A stretch of 64,000 bases of DNA from Clavibacter sepedonicus (GCF_000069225.1 NC_010407.1:3038001-3102000), one strand, 5' to 3'. Positions 54,105 to 63,606 are shown, counted from the stretch's first letter. Made by a program: numbers and translations. The notes: generated from the sequence alone by a model not told the origin.

Positions 54105-54226
54105 CGGTCGCAGCAGGAGGCGCGCGGTCTCGAGGTGCGCGGGCAGCGGCGGGGTGGGCAGCCGCTCACGCTACGACGGGCGCATCCGGGTGCGGCTGGG
54201 AGCGGCGGGATCGGTCGCCGAGCGGA

Positions 54227-54766
54227 TCAGTGGACCGCGAGCTCCACCGCGAGGACCGCGACGCCGAGGACCGCGACGCCCGCGAGCACGAGCGTCTTCA
54301 CGCCGAACCCGACGCGGAGCCGGCGGACGGCGATCAGCGTCACGAGCACGAGGGTCGCCACGAGCACGATCGCGATGATCCGCAGGGCCGCCGTCAGGTC
54401 GAGCGCACCCAGGGCGGCCAGGCCGAGGATCGCCATCGGCGCGGGCAGCACGCCGAGCGAGCTGCCGCAGACGTAGAGGATGTGGCCGACGTCGCGCCGG
54501 TCGGGCACCTCGCCGTCGCGCACCATCTGCGCGATGTACTCCGCGACCGACACCGCGAGCAGCGTGCCGACGACCGTGAGCAGCAGGGTGAGCGCGGCGC
54601 CGCCCACGGTCGCGTGCTCTGCCTCGCGCTCGGTCGCGATGGTGACCGCGAGCGCGGTGAAGGTGACGTAGATCCGCTCCTTGAGCGCCTCGGAGCGCTG
54701 CTCGGCGTCGGGGGCGCGGCGGCCGCGGGGGTCGCGGCGGTCGGGGACGTGCTGCTGGTCTTCCAC
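54227..54766 (-). CDS. Uncharacterised membrane protein, about four to five spans
   Basis: A 179-aa protein with a polar N-terminus of ~45 residues and hydrophobic stretches (GGAALTLLLTVVGTLLAVSVAEYIAQMV, VGHILYVCGSSLGVLPAPMAILGLAALGALDL, ALRIIAIVLVATLVLVTLIAV, GVKTLVLAGVAVLGVAVLAVEL). I do not recognise a family. The start is GTG. No promoter was identified. Confidence 0.7.
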   Translation of the reverse strand: MEDQQHVPDRRDPRGRRAPDAEQRSEALKERIYVTFTALAVTIATEREAEHATVGGAALTLLLTVVGTLLAVSVAEYIAQMVRDGEVPDRRDVGHILYVCGSSLGVLPAPMAILGLAALGALDLTAALRIIAIVLVATLVLVTLIAVRRLRVGFGVKTLVLAGVAVLGVAVLAVELAVH

Positions 54767-54775
54767 CCGCTCAGG

Positions 54776-55750
54776 CTAGGCGGGCGGCGGGCGGTGACCC
54801 GCGGGCGCGGACACGACGCGCTGCTCGGCACCCGGCCGACGGATCCGCGTCCGGTACGTGACCGGCGCCTCGCCCGTGTGCCGCTTGAAGGCGGAGCTGA
54901 AGGCGCTCTCGGATCCGTAGCCGAGCGCGAAGGCCAGCTCGCCCACCCGCCTGTCGCCGGACCGCAGCTCGCGGCGGGCGAGCAGCATCCGCCACTCGAT
55001 GAGGTACGCGAGCGGCGTCGTCCCCGCCACCTCGCGGAAGCGCTGGGCGAACGACGAGCGCGACATCGCGGATGCCCGGGCGAGGCTGTCCAGGCTCCAG
55101 GCACGCGCGGGCTGCGCGTGGATCACCGCCAGCGCAGGCCGCAGCCGCTCGTCGGCGAGGAGCCGCAGCCAGCCCGCGGGCACGTCCGGATCGAGCATCG
55201 AGGCGCGGACGATGTCGAGCACCAGCAGCTGCCCGTACTGGCGGATGGCGAAGGCGGATCCGACGCGATCGGCGGCGAGCTCCCTCGAGATCCGCTGGAC
55301 GTGGGCGCGCACGTCCGCCCCGACCGGGCTCCGCCGGTCGATGTGCGCGACCGGCGGCAGCACGGAGGTGAGCAGCTCGCGGCCGACGGGATCGAGATCC
55401 ACGCGTCCGCCGATGAGCACGTCGGCGTGGGGGTCGCGCAGGTCGGCGTCGCGGAGGGGCGTGCCGGGTGCGGGCGGATCCACGTGCGTCAGCGGCCCGT
55501 CGCCGCTCCCGCCCTCGAGCGTCAGCCACGCGCGGCCGTTCAGCACCGCGACGTCGCCCTCGGCGAGCTCGATCGGGGCGTCGAGGCCGTCGGCGGTGAG
55601 GCGAGCGCTGCCGACGACGACCGCGATGAACTTGAGGTCTTCGTCGATCGCGCTGTGGATGCGCCAGCGTCCGCGGGCCGCCGATCCGCCGGAGACGACA
55701 GCGCGCACCTGGATGAGGTCGAGCACCTCGGAGAGCCGGTCGTCGGTCAT
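54776..55750 (-). CDS. AraC-family regulator with cupin sensor domain
   Basis: A 324-aa regulator. The N-terminal ~150 residues (DDRLSEVLDLIQVRAVVSGGSAARGRWRIHSAIDEDLKFIAVVVGSARLTADGLDAPIELAEGDVAVLNGRAWLTL) are the cupin_6/AraC ligand type, and the C-terminal ~100 (WSLDSLARASAMSRSSFAQRFREVAGTTPLAYLIEWRMLLARRELRSGDRRVGELAFALGYGSESAFSSAFKRHTGEAPVTYR) hold two HTH motifs. It is divergent from the SDR gene at 55865, which it probably controls. Confidence 0.88.
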   Translation of the reverse strand: MTDDRLSEVLDLIQVRAVVSGGSAARGRWRIHSAIDEDLKFIAVVVGSARLTADGLDAPIELAEGDVAVLNGRAWLTLEGGSGDGPLTHVDPPAPGTPLRDADLRDPHADVLIGGRVDLDPVGRELLTSVLPPVAHIDRRSPVGADVRAHVQRISRELAADRVGSAFAIRQYGQLLVLDIVRASMLDPDVPAGWLRLLADERLRPALAVIHAQPARAWSLDSLARASAMSRSSFAQRFREVAGTTPLAYLIEWRMLLARRELRSGDRRVGELAFALGYGSESAFSSAFKRHTGEAPVTYRTRIRRPGAEQRVVSAPAGHRPPPA

Positions 55751-55864
55751 GCTCGGACTCTACGACATGGGATGCGCACTCCACGTGATTCCGGATCCGA
55801 TCCCGCGGCCGCAAGCTCGACCCAGAGCCGAGCATCCGCACGGCCGGACCAGCAGGAGGAACGC

Positions 55865-56590
55865 ATGATCGCTCTCGTCACCGGAGGCAACAAGGGGATC
55901 GGCCGCGAGATCGCGGCAGGGCTCGCGGGGCTCGGGCACACCGTCGTCATCGGCGCGCGCGACCTCGGGCGCGGCGAGGAGGCGGCCTCGGCGCTGCGGG
56001 CCGCGGGCGGCGACGTCGGGGCGGTCGCGCTCGACGTGACCGACCGGGCCTCCGTCGCGGCCGCTATCGAGGTGATCCGGGGCCGTCACGGCCGCCTCGA
56101 CGCCCTCGTGAACAACGCCGGGATCAGCCACCGGCCCGGTGCCGACTTCGCGGGTCAGGTGCCGGGATCCGGCGACGTGGACCACGTCCGCTTCGTCTTC
56201 GAGACCAACGTGCTCGGCGTGATGGCCGTCACCGAGGCGTCCCTGCCGCTGCTGCGCCTCTCGGACGCCCCGCGCATCGTCAACGTCTCGAGCAGCGCGG
56301 GATCCCTCGCGGCCATCTCCGACTTCGCGAACGCGGACCCGATCGCGCTCGGCTACGTGCCGTCGAAGACCGCGGTCACGGCGCTGACGATGATGTACGC
56401 CCGCGGGCTCGCGGCCGAGGGGATCCTCGTGAACGCGGTGTGCCCGGGCTTCGTCGCGACCGACCTCAACGGCTTCCGCGGCGTGCGCACCCCCGAGCAG
56501 GGCGCGCGGCAGGCGGTGCGGATGGCGACGATCGCGGCCGACGGCCCGACGGGCACCTTCACGGACGAGGACGGCCCCGTCGCCTGGTGA
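55865..56590 (+). CDS. Short-chain dehydrogenase/reductase (SDR)
   Basis: A 241-aa NAD(P)-dependent enzyme. TGGNKGIGREIA (cofactor site, residues 6-17), LVNNAGISH near residue 82, S of VSSSAG and Y/K of GYVPSKTAVTALTM (active site), PGFVATDLNG near the end. The ATG follows AGGAGGAAC. It is divergent from an AraC regulator, with only 114 bases between. Confidence 0.92.
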   Translation: MIALVTGGNKGIGREIAAGLAGLGHTVVIGARDLGRGEEAASALRAAGGDVGAVALDVTDRASVAAAIEVIRGRHGRLDALVNNAGISHRPGADFAGQVPGSGDVDHVRFVFETNVLGVMAVTEASLPLLRLSDAPRIVNVSSSAGSLAAISDFANADPIALGYVPSKTAVTALTMMYARGLAAEGILVNAVCPGFVATDLNGFRGVRTPEQGARQAVRMATIAADGPTGTFTDEDGPVAW

Positions 56591-56606
56591 GCGCGGGCGG
56601 CACGGG

Positions 56607-56798
56607 TCAGAACGGGATGCGGAGTCCGCCGCTCGCCGCTATGGAGAGCCAGAGCATCGCGAAGAGGGCGGTCGCGACGGCGACGAGCAGCAGGAGGAGG
56701 CCGGCGATGATGCCGAGGGCCGATCCCGCGCGGAAGCAGACCACGGCGAGGGCGCCCAGGAGCAGCGCGAGCAACCCGATCACGAGACCGGCGATCAT
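56607..56798 (-). CDS. Small two-span membrane protein
   Basis: A 63-aa protein made almost wholly of two hydrophobic stretches (MIAGLVIGLLALLLGALAVVCFRAGSALGIIAGLLLLLVAVATALFAMLWLSIAASGG). Codon use is normal. No family recognised. A small gene is plausible, but it is short and could be spurious. Confidence 0.5.
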   Translation of the reverse strand: MIAGLVIGLLALLLGALAVVCFRAGSALGIIAGLLLLLVAVATALFAMLWLSIAASGGLRIPF

Positions 56799-56972
56799 CG
56801 CGGGCCGACCGCGGAGGCGGACGCGTGTCGTGCGCGACGAGGGCCAGGAGCTTCCACGACCTCAGGCTAGGGGGAGGTGGGTCCTCCGTCGCGGGTGACG
56901 GCGTCGGTCGTGCGCGCGCTTCGAGGACGTCCCGGCCCCGACGCCGCCGACCCGCGTGGGAGCATCGGATCC

Positions 56973-57488
56973 ATGAGCGATGCGACCGCGCCCGTCTCCC
57001 CGCCCGACCTGGCCGCCGCCGCCCGGATGTGGGACGCGTACGCCGTCGCGCACCCGCAGGCCGTCGCCGCGGGTCCCGAGCACACGGTCGAGCTCTTCGG
57101 CGACCACGCCCGGCTCGCGGACGAGCTGCTCGGGATCGTGCTGTCCGGCCGCAAGCGCGCGACCGCCGAGCTCGTCGCCGACTTCCTCGCGCGCGGCGAC
57201 GAGGTGCCGCGCATCGGATCCCACTGGATCGCCTGCGACAGCACCGGGGCGCCGCGCATCGTGATCCGCAGCACCGAGCTCCGCGTCGGACCGTTCACGA
57301 GCGCCGACGCCGCGTTCGCGCACGACGAGGGCGAGGACGACCTCTCGCTCGAGAGCTGGCGCACCCAGCACCGCATCTACTGGGAGCGCGTGAGCGCGGC
57401 CCGCGGCGCGGTGTGGTCGGCGAGCGACGAGATCGTGTTCGAGCGCTTCGCCGTCGTGTGGCCGCCGGAGCACGCGGACCCGCGGTGA
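56973..57488 (+). CDS. ASCH-domain protein
   Basis: A 171-aa protein with the ASCH fold pattern: ELFGDHARLADELLGIVLSGRKRATAELVADFLARGDEVPRIGSHWIACDSTGAPRIVIRSTELRVGPFTSADAAFAHDEGEDDLSLESWRTQHRIYW. The GxKxxT-like motif SGRKRAT and the closing W are typical. ASCH domains are thought to bind RNA or act on modified nucleosides. It overlaps the next gene at its stop (GTGA). Confidence 0.87.
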   Translation: MSDATAPVSPPDLAAAARMWDAYAVAHPQAVAAGPEHTVELFGDHARLADELLGIVLSGRKRATAELVADFLARGDEVPRIGSHWIACDSTGAPRIVIRSTELRVGPFTSADAAFAHDEGEDDLSLESWRTQHRIYWERVSAARGAVWSASDEIVFERFAVVWPPEHADPR

Positions 57489-58423
57489 GGCGGATGGGGC
57501 CGGTGGCCGCGGGCACGTGGGCCCGCCTCTGGTTCGCCGCGCAGGCGGCGGGCGGCACCGCCTGGTGGATCGCCGTGCCGACCGTCCCCGCGGTGCGCGT
57601 CGCGACGCTCGGGTCGCTGGATCCGCTGCCCGTCGCCCTGCTCGACGTCCCGATGTTCGTGGTCGGGTCGGCGCTCGCCGCAGCCGGGATCCGGTGGGCG
57701 GCCGCCGTCGCCTCCGCCTGGACGCTCCTCGTCGCCGTCGCGCTCGCCGCCTACGCGACCGTGACGACCGAGGCCGGGATCGGCGTCGTGATCATGGCGG
57801 TCGCCGCCCTGGGGTCCCTCGTCGCCTGCGCCCTGCTGCTGGTCGGCCGGCTGCCGACCCGCTGGGCGCTCATCGGCCCGCTCGCGGCACGACCCGCCGA
57901 CGCGACCGCCGCCACCTCCCGGCACGTGCTCGCGACGGCCCTGCAGATCGTCGTCTTCTGGGGCTCCTTCCTCGTCGTCGCGCCGCTCGCGATCCGGTGG
58001 CTCGAGATGCGCTGGCGAGTCGCGGTGCCGCTGCCGTCGGCTGCGCTGCCCGTCGGGATCGCCGTGCTGGTGCTGGCGAGCGCACTCGGGATCTGGTCCG
58101 CCGCCGCCATGTCGACCCGCGGCGGCGGCACCCCGCTCCCGGCCGCGACGGCCACGCGCCTCGTGATCGCCGGCCCCTACCGCTTCGTCCGCAACCCCAT
58201 GGCGCTCGCGGGCGTGACGCAGGCGGCGGCCGTCGGGCTGATCCTCGGGTCGTGGCTCGTCGTCGCCTACGCCGTCATCGGCTCGTCGCTCTGGAACCAC
58301 GTCGTGCGCCCGGGAGAGGAGGCGGACCTCGAGGCCCGCTTCGGGGATCCGTTCCGCCGCTACCGCGCCGCCGTGCGCTGCTGGGTGCCGACGTTCCCGG
58401 GCGTCCCGGGGACGCCGCGCTGA
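57485..58423 (+). CDS. Membrane methyltransferase of the isoprenylcysteine carboxyl methyltransferase (ICMT/PEMT) type
   Basis: A 312-aa membrane protein with about seven spans. The C-terminal part holds the ICMT/phospholipid methyltransferase pattern: LVIAGPYRFVRNPMALAGVTQAAAVGLILGSWLVVAYAVIGSSLWNHVVRPGEEADLEARFGDPFRRYRAAVRCWVPTF, with the RNPM, EE..L and FG..(Y)R residues used to bind SAM. The GTG overlaps the upstream stop (GTGA); an ATG at 57494 is an alternative. Confidence 0.84.
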   Translation: MRRMGPVAAGTWARLWFAAQAAGGTAWWIAVPTVPAVRVATLGSLDPLPVALLDVPMFVVGSALAAAGIRWAAAVASAWTLLVAVALAAYATVTTEAGIGVVIMAVAALGSLVACALLLVGRLPTRWALIGPLAARPADATAATSRHVLATALQIVVFWGSFLVVAPLAIRWLEMRWRVAVPLPSAALPVGIAVLVLASALGIWSAAAMSTRGGGTPLPAATATRLVIAGPYRFVRNPMALAGVTQAAAVGLILGSWLVVAYAVIGSSLWNHVVRPGEEADLEARFGDPFRRYRAAVRCWVPTFPGVPGTPR

Positions 58424-58455
58424 CGCCCCGGCCCGATCGGCGGAGGATGGACCCG

Positions 58456-59307
58456 ATGGCTGACACCGAGATCCCCACGACCACCTTCCCCGACGGCCGC
58501 ACCGCGGTCGCCCTCGCGCAGGGCACCTGGAACATGGGCGACGAGCCCGCCGCCCGCGCGACCGAGCTCGACGCCCTGCGCGCCGGCCTCGACGCGGGCC
58601 TCACCGCGATCGACACCGCCGAGATGTACGGCAGCGGGCGATCCGAGGAGCTGGTCGGCGAGGCCATCGCCGGTCGCCGCGACGAGGTCTTCCTCATCAG
58701 CAAGGTGCTGCCGTCGAACGCGTCGCGCCGCGGCACGGGCGAGGCGGCCCGCCGCAGCCTCGCGCGCCTCGGCACCGACCGGCTCGACCTCTACCTGCTG
58801 CACTGGCGCGGATCCCACCCGCTCGCGGACACGGTCGCCGCGATGCAGGAGCTCGTCGAGGAGGGGCTGATCCGCGGGTGGGGCGTCAGCAACCTCGACG
58901 CGGTCGACCTCGACGAGCTGGCCGCGATCCCCGGCGGCGACGCCGTGCAGACCGACCAGGTGCTCTACAACCTCGCCCAGCGCGGGCCCGAGCACGACGT
59001 GATCCCGTGGGCCGGATCCCGCCGCATGCCCGTCATGGCCTACTCACCGCTCGACCAGGGCCGGCTCGCGACGGATCCGACGCTCGCCGCCCTCGCCGAC
59101 CCCCTCGGCGTGAGCGCCGGCCAGCTCGCGCTCGCGTGGGTCGTCCGCCAGGCGCCGCACGTCTTCGCGACCGCTAAGGCGGCCACCGTCGCGCACGTCG
59201 CCGAGAACCGCGCGGCGCTCGACCTCGTGATCCCCGAGGAGACGCTCGCGGCGCTCGACCGCGCGTTCCCGGGGCCGCGGGGTGCGGAGCCGCTCGCGAT
59301 GTACTGA
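58456..59307 (+). CDS. Aldo/keto reductase
   Basis: A 283-aa NADPH-dependent reductase. The catalytic tetrad is seen as D (AIDTAEMY), Y (EMYGSGRSEE), K (LISKVLPSN) and H (YLLHWRG), with WGVSNLD and QVLYNL following and a C-terminal VIPEETLAALDRAFP. The ATG at 58456 (MADTEIPT) has a GGAGG nine bases before, while the ATG at 58447 is too close to it. It is a single-domain member that acts on unknown sugars or aldehydes. Confidence 0.92.
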   Translation: MADTEIPTTTFPDGRTAVALAQGTWNMGDEPAARATELDALRAGLDAGLTAIDTAEMYGSGRSEELVGEAIAGRRDEVFLISKVLPSNASRRGTGEAARRSLARLGTDRLDLYLLHWRGSHPLADTVAAMQELVEEGLIRGWGVSNLDAVDLDELAAIPGGDAVQTDQVLYNLAQRGPEHDVIPWAGSRRMPVMAYSPLDQGRLATDPTLAALADPLGVSAGQLALAWVVRQAPHVFATAKAATVAHVAENRAALDLVIPEETLAALDRAFPGPRGAEPLAMY

Positions 59308-59347
59308 GGCGCGCCGCGTCCGGGCGACCCGTCCGGCGCCGCGCGCG

Positions 59348-60784
59348 TCAGGCCCGCGCGGCCCCCGTCACGATCCACCGGTCGCCGCGTGCCCTGAGGC
59401 CCAGCGTGAGCGCCCGCGCGCCGATGTAGACGAGGCCGAACGCCGCCCACAGCGCGAGGAGGGCGGGGGTGCCGGCGACGGTCCCCGACTCGGTGAGCCA
59501 GGCCACGAGGATCAGCGCGGGCGCGTAGATCGCCAGGTTCACGAGGCCGGCGAGGGCGAGGTAGCGGGCGTCGCCGGCGCCGATGAGCACGCCGTCGAGC
59601 ACGAACACGTAGCCCGCGACCGGCAGGCCGATCGCGAGCACGAGCGTCACGGCGGTGAGCATGCGGTGGATCCCCGCGTCGCCCGTGAAGACCGGCCCGA
59701 GCAGCGGCGAGAGCGCGGCGAGCAGCAGGCCGAGGATCGCGCCGAGCCCCACGCCCCACTGCACGAGCCGCCGCGAGACCGCACGGACGCGCGGCACGTC
59801 GTCGGCGCCGAGGCCGTGGCCGACGAGCGCCTGGCCGGCGATCGCGAGCGCGTCGAGCACGAACGCGACGGTCGAGAAGAGCGTGAGCGCGATCTGCAGG
59901 GTCGCCAGCCCGGTCACGCCGAGGCCCGCGCCCACGGCGACCGTCGCGAGGATCGCCGCCCGGAGCGACGCCGTGCGCACGAGCAGCCAGCCGCCGGACG
60001 CCGCCGAGCGCGCGACGCCGCGGATCCCGGGCCGCAGCGTCGTACCCGTCTCGCGCGCGGCCCGCGCGGCGATGGCGACGAACACCGCGGCCATGCCCCA
60101 CTGCGCGAGGACGGTGCCCCACGCGGATCCCGCGATGCCGAACCCGAACCCGTAGATGAGGACCGCGTTGAGCGCCGCGTTCGCCGCGAAGCCGGAGACC
60201 GCGACGACGAGCGGGGTGCGCGTGTCCTGCAGGCCGCGGAGGAGGCCGGTCGCGGCGATGACGAGGAGCATCGCGGGGATCCCCGCGAGCGAGATGCCGA
60301 GGTAGGTGCGCGCCGCGTCGACCACGGCGGCGGTGGCTGCGGGATCCGCGTCGGCGCCGCCGGTGTCGGCGACGGCGCGCACGAGCGGATCCGCGACCAC
60401 GAGCCCCAGCACGAGGACCACCGCACCGAGCGCGAGCGCGAGCCACAGGCCGTCGATGCCCGCGCGGATCGCGCCCGGCCGGTCGCCCGCGCCGAGCCGT
60501 CGCGCGACCGTGGGAGTCGTCGCGTAGGCCAGGAAGACGAGCAGGCCGATGATCGTCTGCAGGATCACGCTCGCGATGCCGAGGCCCGCGAGCGGTGCGC
60601 TCCCGAGGTGGCCGACGAGCGCGGTGTCGGTGAGGAGGAACAGCGGCTCGGCCACGAGGGCGCCGAGCGCGGGCACCGCCAGCGCGAGGATCTCGCGGTC
60701 GAGCGGGCGGCGGATCCGCGGACCGCGCCCGGTGGACCCAGGCGAGGGCGAGGGCGCGGATCCGGGCTCGGACGCGCCCGTCAG
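59348..60784 (-). CDS. MATE-family multidrug exporter, non-AUG start
   Basis: A 478-aa protein with 12 spans and MATE/DinF features (ALAVPALGALVAEPLFLLTDTALVGHLGSAPLAGLGIASVILQTIIGLLVFLAYATTPTVARRLGAGD; later GTVLAQWGMAAVF, LDALAIAGQALVGHGLGAD, GVLIGAGDARYLALAGLVNLAIYAP). No ATG, GTG or TTG starts the frame before TM1. The CTG at 60784 overlaps the stop of the ParA-like gene (CTGA), so it is a good candidate start by coupling; a start inside the ParA gene cannot be excluded. Confidence 0.82.
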   Translation of the reverse strand: MTGASEPGSAPSPSPGSTGRGPRIRRPLDREILALAVPALGALVAEPLFLLTDTALVGHLGSAPLAGLGIASVILQTIIGLLVFLAYATTPTVARRLGAGDRPGAIRAGIDGLWLALALGAVVLVLGLVVADPLVRAVADTGGADADPAATAAVVDAARTYLGISLAGIPAMLLVIAATGLLRGLQDTRTPLVVAVSGFAANAALNAVLIYGFGFGIAGSAWGTVLAQWGMAAVFVAIAARAARETGTTLRPGIRGVARSAASGGWLLVRTASLRAAILATVAVGAGLGVTGLATLQIALTLFSTVAFVLDALAIAGQALVGHGLGADDVPRVRAVSRRLVQWGVGLGAILGLLLAALSPLLGPVFTGDAGIHRMLTAVTLVLAIGLPVAGYVFVLDGVLIGAGDARYLALAGLVNLAIYAPALILVAWLTESGTVAGTPALLALWAAFGLVYIGARALTLGLRARGDRWIVTGAARA

Positions 60785-62613
60785 CGCACCGCGTGCGCGA
60801 GCCGCTGCACGACCCCCGCGGTCGCCGCCGTGAAGGCGCGCGAGACCTCGGGGTCGAGCGAGGCGAGCGAGATCGGGCCGCGCTCGGCGATGTGCGCGTC
60901 GTACGGCACCGTGAAGATCTGCGCCGGGCGGGCGTCGTCGAGGATCCGGTCGATGCGCGCGACGACCGCGGGATCCTCCGGGCGCCCGTCGTGCAGGCGG
61001 ATGATGATCGCGTTGTCCGCCAGGACGCCCGCGTGCCCGCCGAGCTCGCGCAGGAAGTCGAGCAGCGCGACGGCCTCGAGCACCGCGTCGCCCGCGTTGA
61101 GCACGGGGACGACGAGCACGTCGGTGACCTCGATGGCGCCGCGGAACGCGGACGACGACGGCTGGTTGCCGGAGTCCATCACGCGCATCGCGTAGTACTC
61201 GTCGATGAGGCGCGAGACGCCGATGACGTCGTCGCCCGTGAGCTCGCGGCGCGGCCCGACGGACGCGACGACGGAGGCGAAGCTCGTCTGCGGCGCGGTG
61301 TAGCCGGCGAGCTGGCCCGCGCTGTGGATCTCGTCGCGGTCGCGCACGAGCTCGCCGAGCCCGCGCTGCGGCTGGCCCTCGGCGCGGTAGCCGAGCGCCC
61401 CGGGATCGTCGGTGACCTCGACCACGGCGACGGATCCGCCGCGGACGGAGCCGAGCACGCCGCCCAGGATGAGGGAGGTGGGCGTCTTGCCGACGCCGCC
61501 CTTGCGGTTGGCGACCAGCACGCTGACCGCGCGCGGCCAGGTGGCCTGGCGGATCACGCGCTCGTCGCCCTCGCGGCGGGCGACCTCCGCGTTCGCGGCG
61601 GCCTCCTCCGCGCCGGGCCCGATCTTGAAGACGCCGCCCGTGACGGCGTTCATGAAGCCGCGGAAGCCGGTGCGCGCGACGGCGGGGCCGCGCGGCGGGC
61701 GCTGGCCGGTCTGCTCGGGGAAGAGGGTGAGGGCGCTCGTGGCGGCGTCGGCGCGCGGGGTGCGCATGACGTAGCGCTGCGGATCCGCGTCGGGGAACGC
61801 CGTGAGGTCGGTGCCGGGGCGCGGGGCATCGGCGGGCTCCTCGACGTCGTCGGGCGCGGCGGGGAGCGAGGCGACCGGGGTCGGCTGGGGCTCGACCGCG
61901 GGAGCGGCAGCGGCAGCGGCGGCGGCAGCGGCGGCGGCGCGGGCGGGCGGCGCGTCGTCGACGGGGGCGGAGTCGGCGCGCACGGGCGCGGGCGGGGCCT
62001 CGGTACGGGCGGGGCTCGCGGGCTCGGCGTCGGCCGGCTCGGGGCCGGACGCCTCCGTGCTCGGGCGCAGCGGCATGCGGAAGGGGTGGGCGTTCACGAC
62101 GTGCGGCGCGGGGACCGTCCATGCGGATCCGGCCTCGGGGGAGACGACGGCGTCGAACGGGGTGGGCTCGGCGGCGGGGCGCTCGTCGTCCGCGTCGTCG
62201 TCGGCGGGGGTCCCGGCGGCGGGCACGCGGTCCTCGGGATCCACGTCGTCGTCCTCGGCGTCGTCGAACAGCTCGTCGAAGGCGTGCGTGCCGACGATGA
62301 CCTCCTCGTCGTGCTCGGGATCCGTCGCCTCGGCGTCGTCCTCGGGACCGTCGACCTCGGGAGCCTCGTCCTCAGGAGCCTCGACCTCGACGGGGGCGGC
62401 GCCGAGGCGCACGCGGTCGGGTCCGAACAGGCCGCCCTCGGAGGTGCGCGGCACGGCGGGGAACGGATCCACCCAGCGGTGCGCGTCGCCCGACGGCTCG
62501 GCGGAGGTGCGCTCCATCTCCTGCTGGCGGCGGCGCAGCTCCCTGCGGCTGAGGAGGGGAGGCTCGGACGCCCCACCGTCGCGGTGGCCGGTGTCCTGCG
62601 TGTCGTCGGTCAT
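60781..62613 (-). CDS. ParA/MinD-like ATPase with long acidic and Ala/Pro-rich N-terminus
   Basis: A 610-aa protein. The first ~300 residues are low complexity: acidic stretches (DDAEDDDVDPEDR), Ala/Pro-rich, and a run of twelve alanines. The C-terminal ~260 residues are a ParA/MinD-type ATPase with deviant Walker A RKGGVGKTPTS, VVEVTDD, and YAMRVMDSGNQPSS (switch). A Pro/Ala-rich leader fused to a MinD-like ATPase is also seen in ESX-secretion EspI-like proteins, a possible parallel only. It overlaps the MATE gene and is divergent from the exported protein. Confidence 0.8.
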   Translation of the reverse strand: MTDDTQDTGHRDGGASEPPLLSRRELRRRQQEMERTSAEPSGDAHRWVDPFPAVPRTSEGGLFGPDRVRLGAAPVEVEAPEDEAPEVDGPEDDAEATDPEHDEEVIVGTHAFDELFDDAEDDDVDPEDRVPAAGTPADDDADDERPAAEPTPFDAVVSPEAGSAWTVPAPHVVNAHPFRMPLRPSTEASGPEPADAEPASPARTEAPPAPVRADSAPVDDAPPARAAAAAAAAAAAAPAVEPQPTPVASLPAAPDDVEEPADAPRPGTDLTAFPDADPQRYVMRTPRADAATSALTLFPEQTGQRPPRGPAVARTGFRGFMNAVTGGVFKIGPGAEEAAANAEVARREGDERVIRQATWPRAVSVLVANRKGGVGKTPTSLILGGVLGSVRGGSVAVVEVTDDPGALGYRAEGQPQRGLGELVRDRDEIHSAGQLAGYTAPQTSFASVVASVGPRRELTGDDVIGVSRLIDEYYAMRVMDSGNQPSSSAFRGAIEVTDVLVVPVLNAGDAVLEAVALLDFLRELGGHAGVLADNAIIIRLHDGRPEDPAVVARIDRILDDARPAQIFTVPYDAHIAERGPISLASLDPEVSRAFTAATAGVVQRLAHAVR

Positions 62614-62723
62614 GTGGCTCGCCTTCGTCGTCCCCGCCTGCGCGGACGAGGCTACCAGGGGCGCCCCCGCGCCCGGCCCCCGCGCATCGTCCCCGGCCCC
62701 TCGATCGGGGCACAGTCGCCGTC

Positions 62724-62780
62724 CCGGTAGTCCGTGCCGCGCGGCACGGGACCACTGGTGATCGGCGCCCCGACTACCGG
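62724..62780. other. Nested inverted repeats in the divergent ParA/TasA intergenic region
   Basis: CCGGTAGTC at 62724-62732 is the complement of GACTACCGG at 62772-62780. Between them CCGTGCCGCGCGGCACGG at 62732-62749 is a perfect palindrome. The 297-bp interval has no gene. These could be operators or a protein-binding site shared by the two divergent genes. Confidence 0.45.
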
Positions 62781-62910
62781 CGTCGCGGGCGGGCGGGTCC
62801 CGGAGCGGGGCGGCGGTCCTACCTTCAGCCTGTCGTCCGGATCCGGCCGACGTTGGGGCGGGCCGTCCGGGACAGGATGCGCGACCCGCGCGATCAGGGG
62901 GAACACGGAC

Positions 62911-63606
62911 ATGGCACTTCACGCAGAGCGCTCGCGCATGACGCAGCGCACCAAGACGATGGCGTTCCTCTCCGGAGGACTCGTGCTCGGCCTCGGGATC
63001 ACCGCGACGCTCGCGGCCTGGACCGACACCGAGTGGGTGTTCGGCGGCAACGCGGACGGCAGCGGCCCGGGCGTCGGCACGGGCACGTTCGAGGTGGAGC
63101 AGAACGTCTCCGTGCCGTTCGACCCCGCGGCGTTCGGGCAGTTCGAGACGAACCCCGGCCAGGACCTCGCGTTCGCGCCCGGCGCCCTCACGCTCAGCCC
63201 CGGCACCTCCGTGTACGCACCGGTCGCGCTCCGCACGATCGACGGATCCGTCGGGGCCGCCCTGACGCTGCAGGACGCCGTCCCCGCCGAGGGTGCGGGC
63301 CTCGAGGCCGAGGACCCGGACGGCCTGCTGCTCGCCGCGCTCACCCTCCGCGTCGCGGTGTCGGCCACCGCGACCACGTGCGACGCCGCCGCGTTCACCA
63401 CGGGCACGATCATCGCGTCCGGCTCGCTCGACGCCGCGCAGGGCACCGCGGCGCAGGCGCTCGCCGCCGACAGCGGATCGACGCAGTACTACTGCTTCGA
63501 GGTCACGCTCCCGGCCGCGCCCGTGCTGCCCGCCGGCGCCACGGTCGACGTGCTCCAGGGTCGCGCCGTGACCCCCGCGTGGGAGTTCATCGGCACGTCG
63601 GTCTAG
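62911..63606 (+). CDS. Exported TasA/SipW-substrate-like protein
   Basis: A 231-aa exported protein. RTKTMAFLSGGLVLGLGITATLAAWTDTEW is a signal peptide with a cleavage region before the WTDTE sequence, typical of proteins processed by SipW-type signal peptidases. The rest is a beta-rich domain of the TasA/alternate signal-mediated exported group (VEQNVSVPFDPAAFGQF..., LTLSPGTSVYAPVALRT). A SipW-like peptidase gene starts 20 bases downstream. It may form surface fibres or coats. Confidence 0.75.
   Translation: MALHAERSRMTQRTKTMAFLSGGLVLGLGITATLAAWTDTEWVFGGNADGSGPGVGTGTFEVEQNVSVPFDPAAFGQFETNPGQDLAFAPGALTLSPGTSVYAPVALRTIDGSVGAALTLQDAVPAEGAGLEAEDPDGLLLAALTLRVAVSATATTCDAAAFTTGTIIASGSLDAAQGTAAQALAADSGSTQYYCFEVTLPAAPVLPAGATVDVLQGRAVTPAWEFIGTSV

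Noticed and set aside
61905-61950. GCC/GCG triplet run as a regulatory microsatellite
   Set aside because: It encodes the polyalanine part of the ParA-like leader and mixes codons gcc, gct and gcg, so slippage is unlikely.
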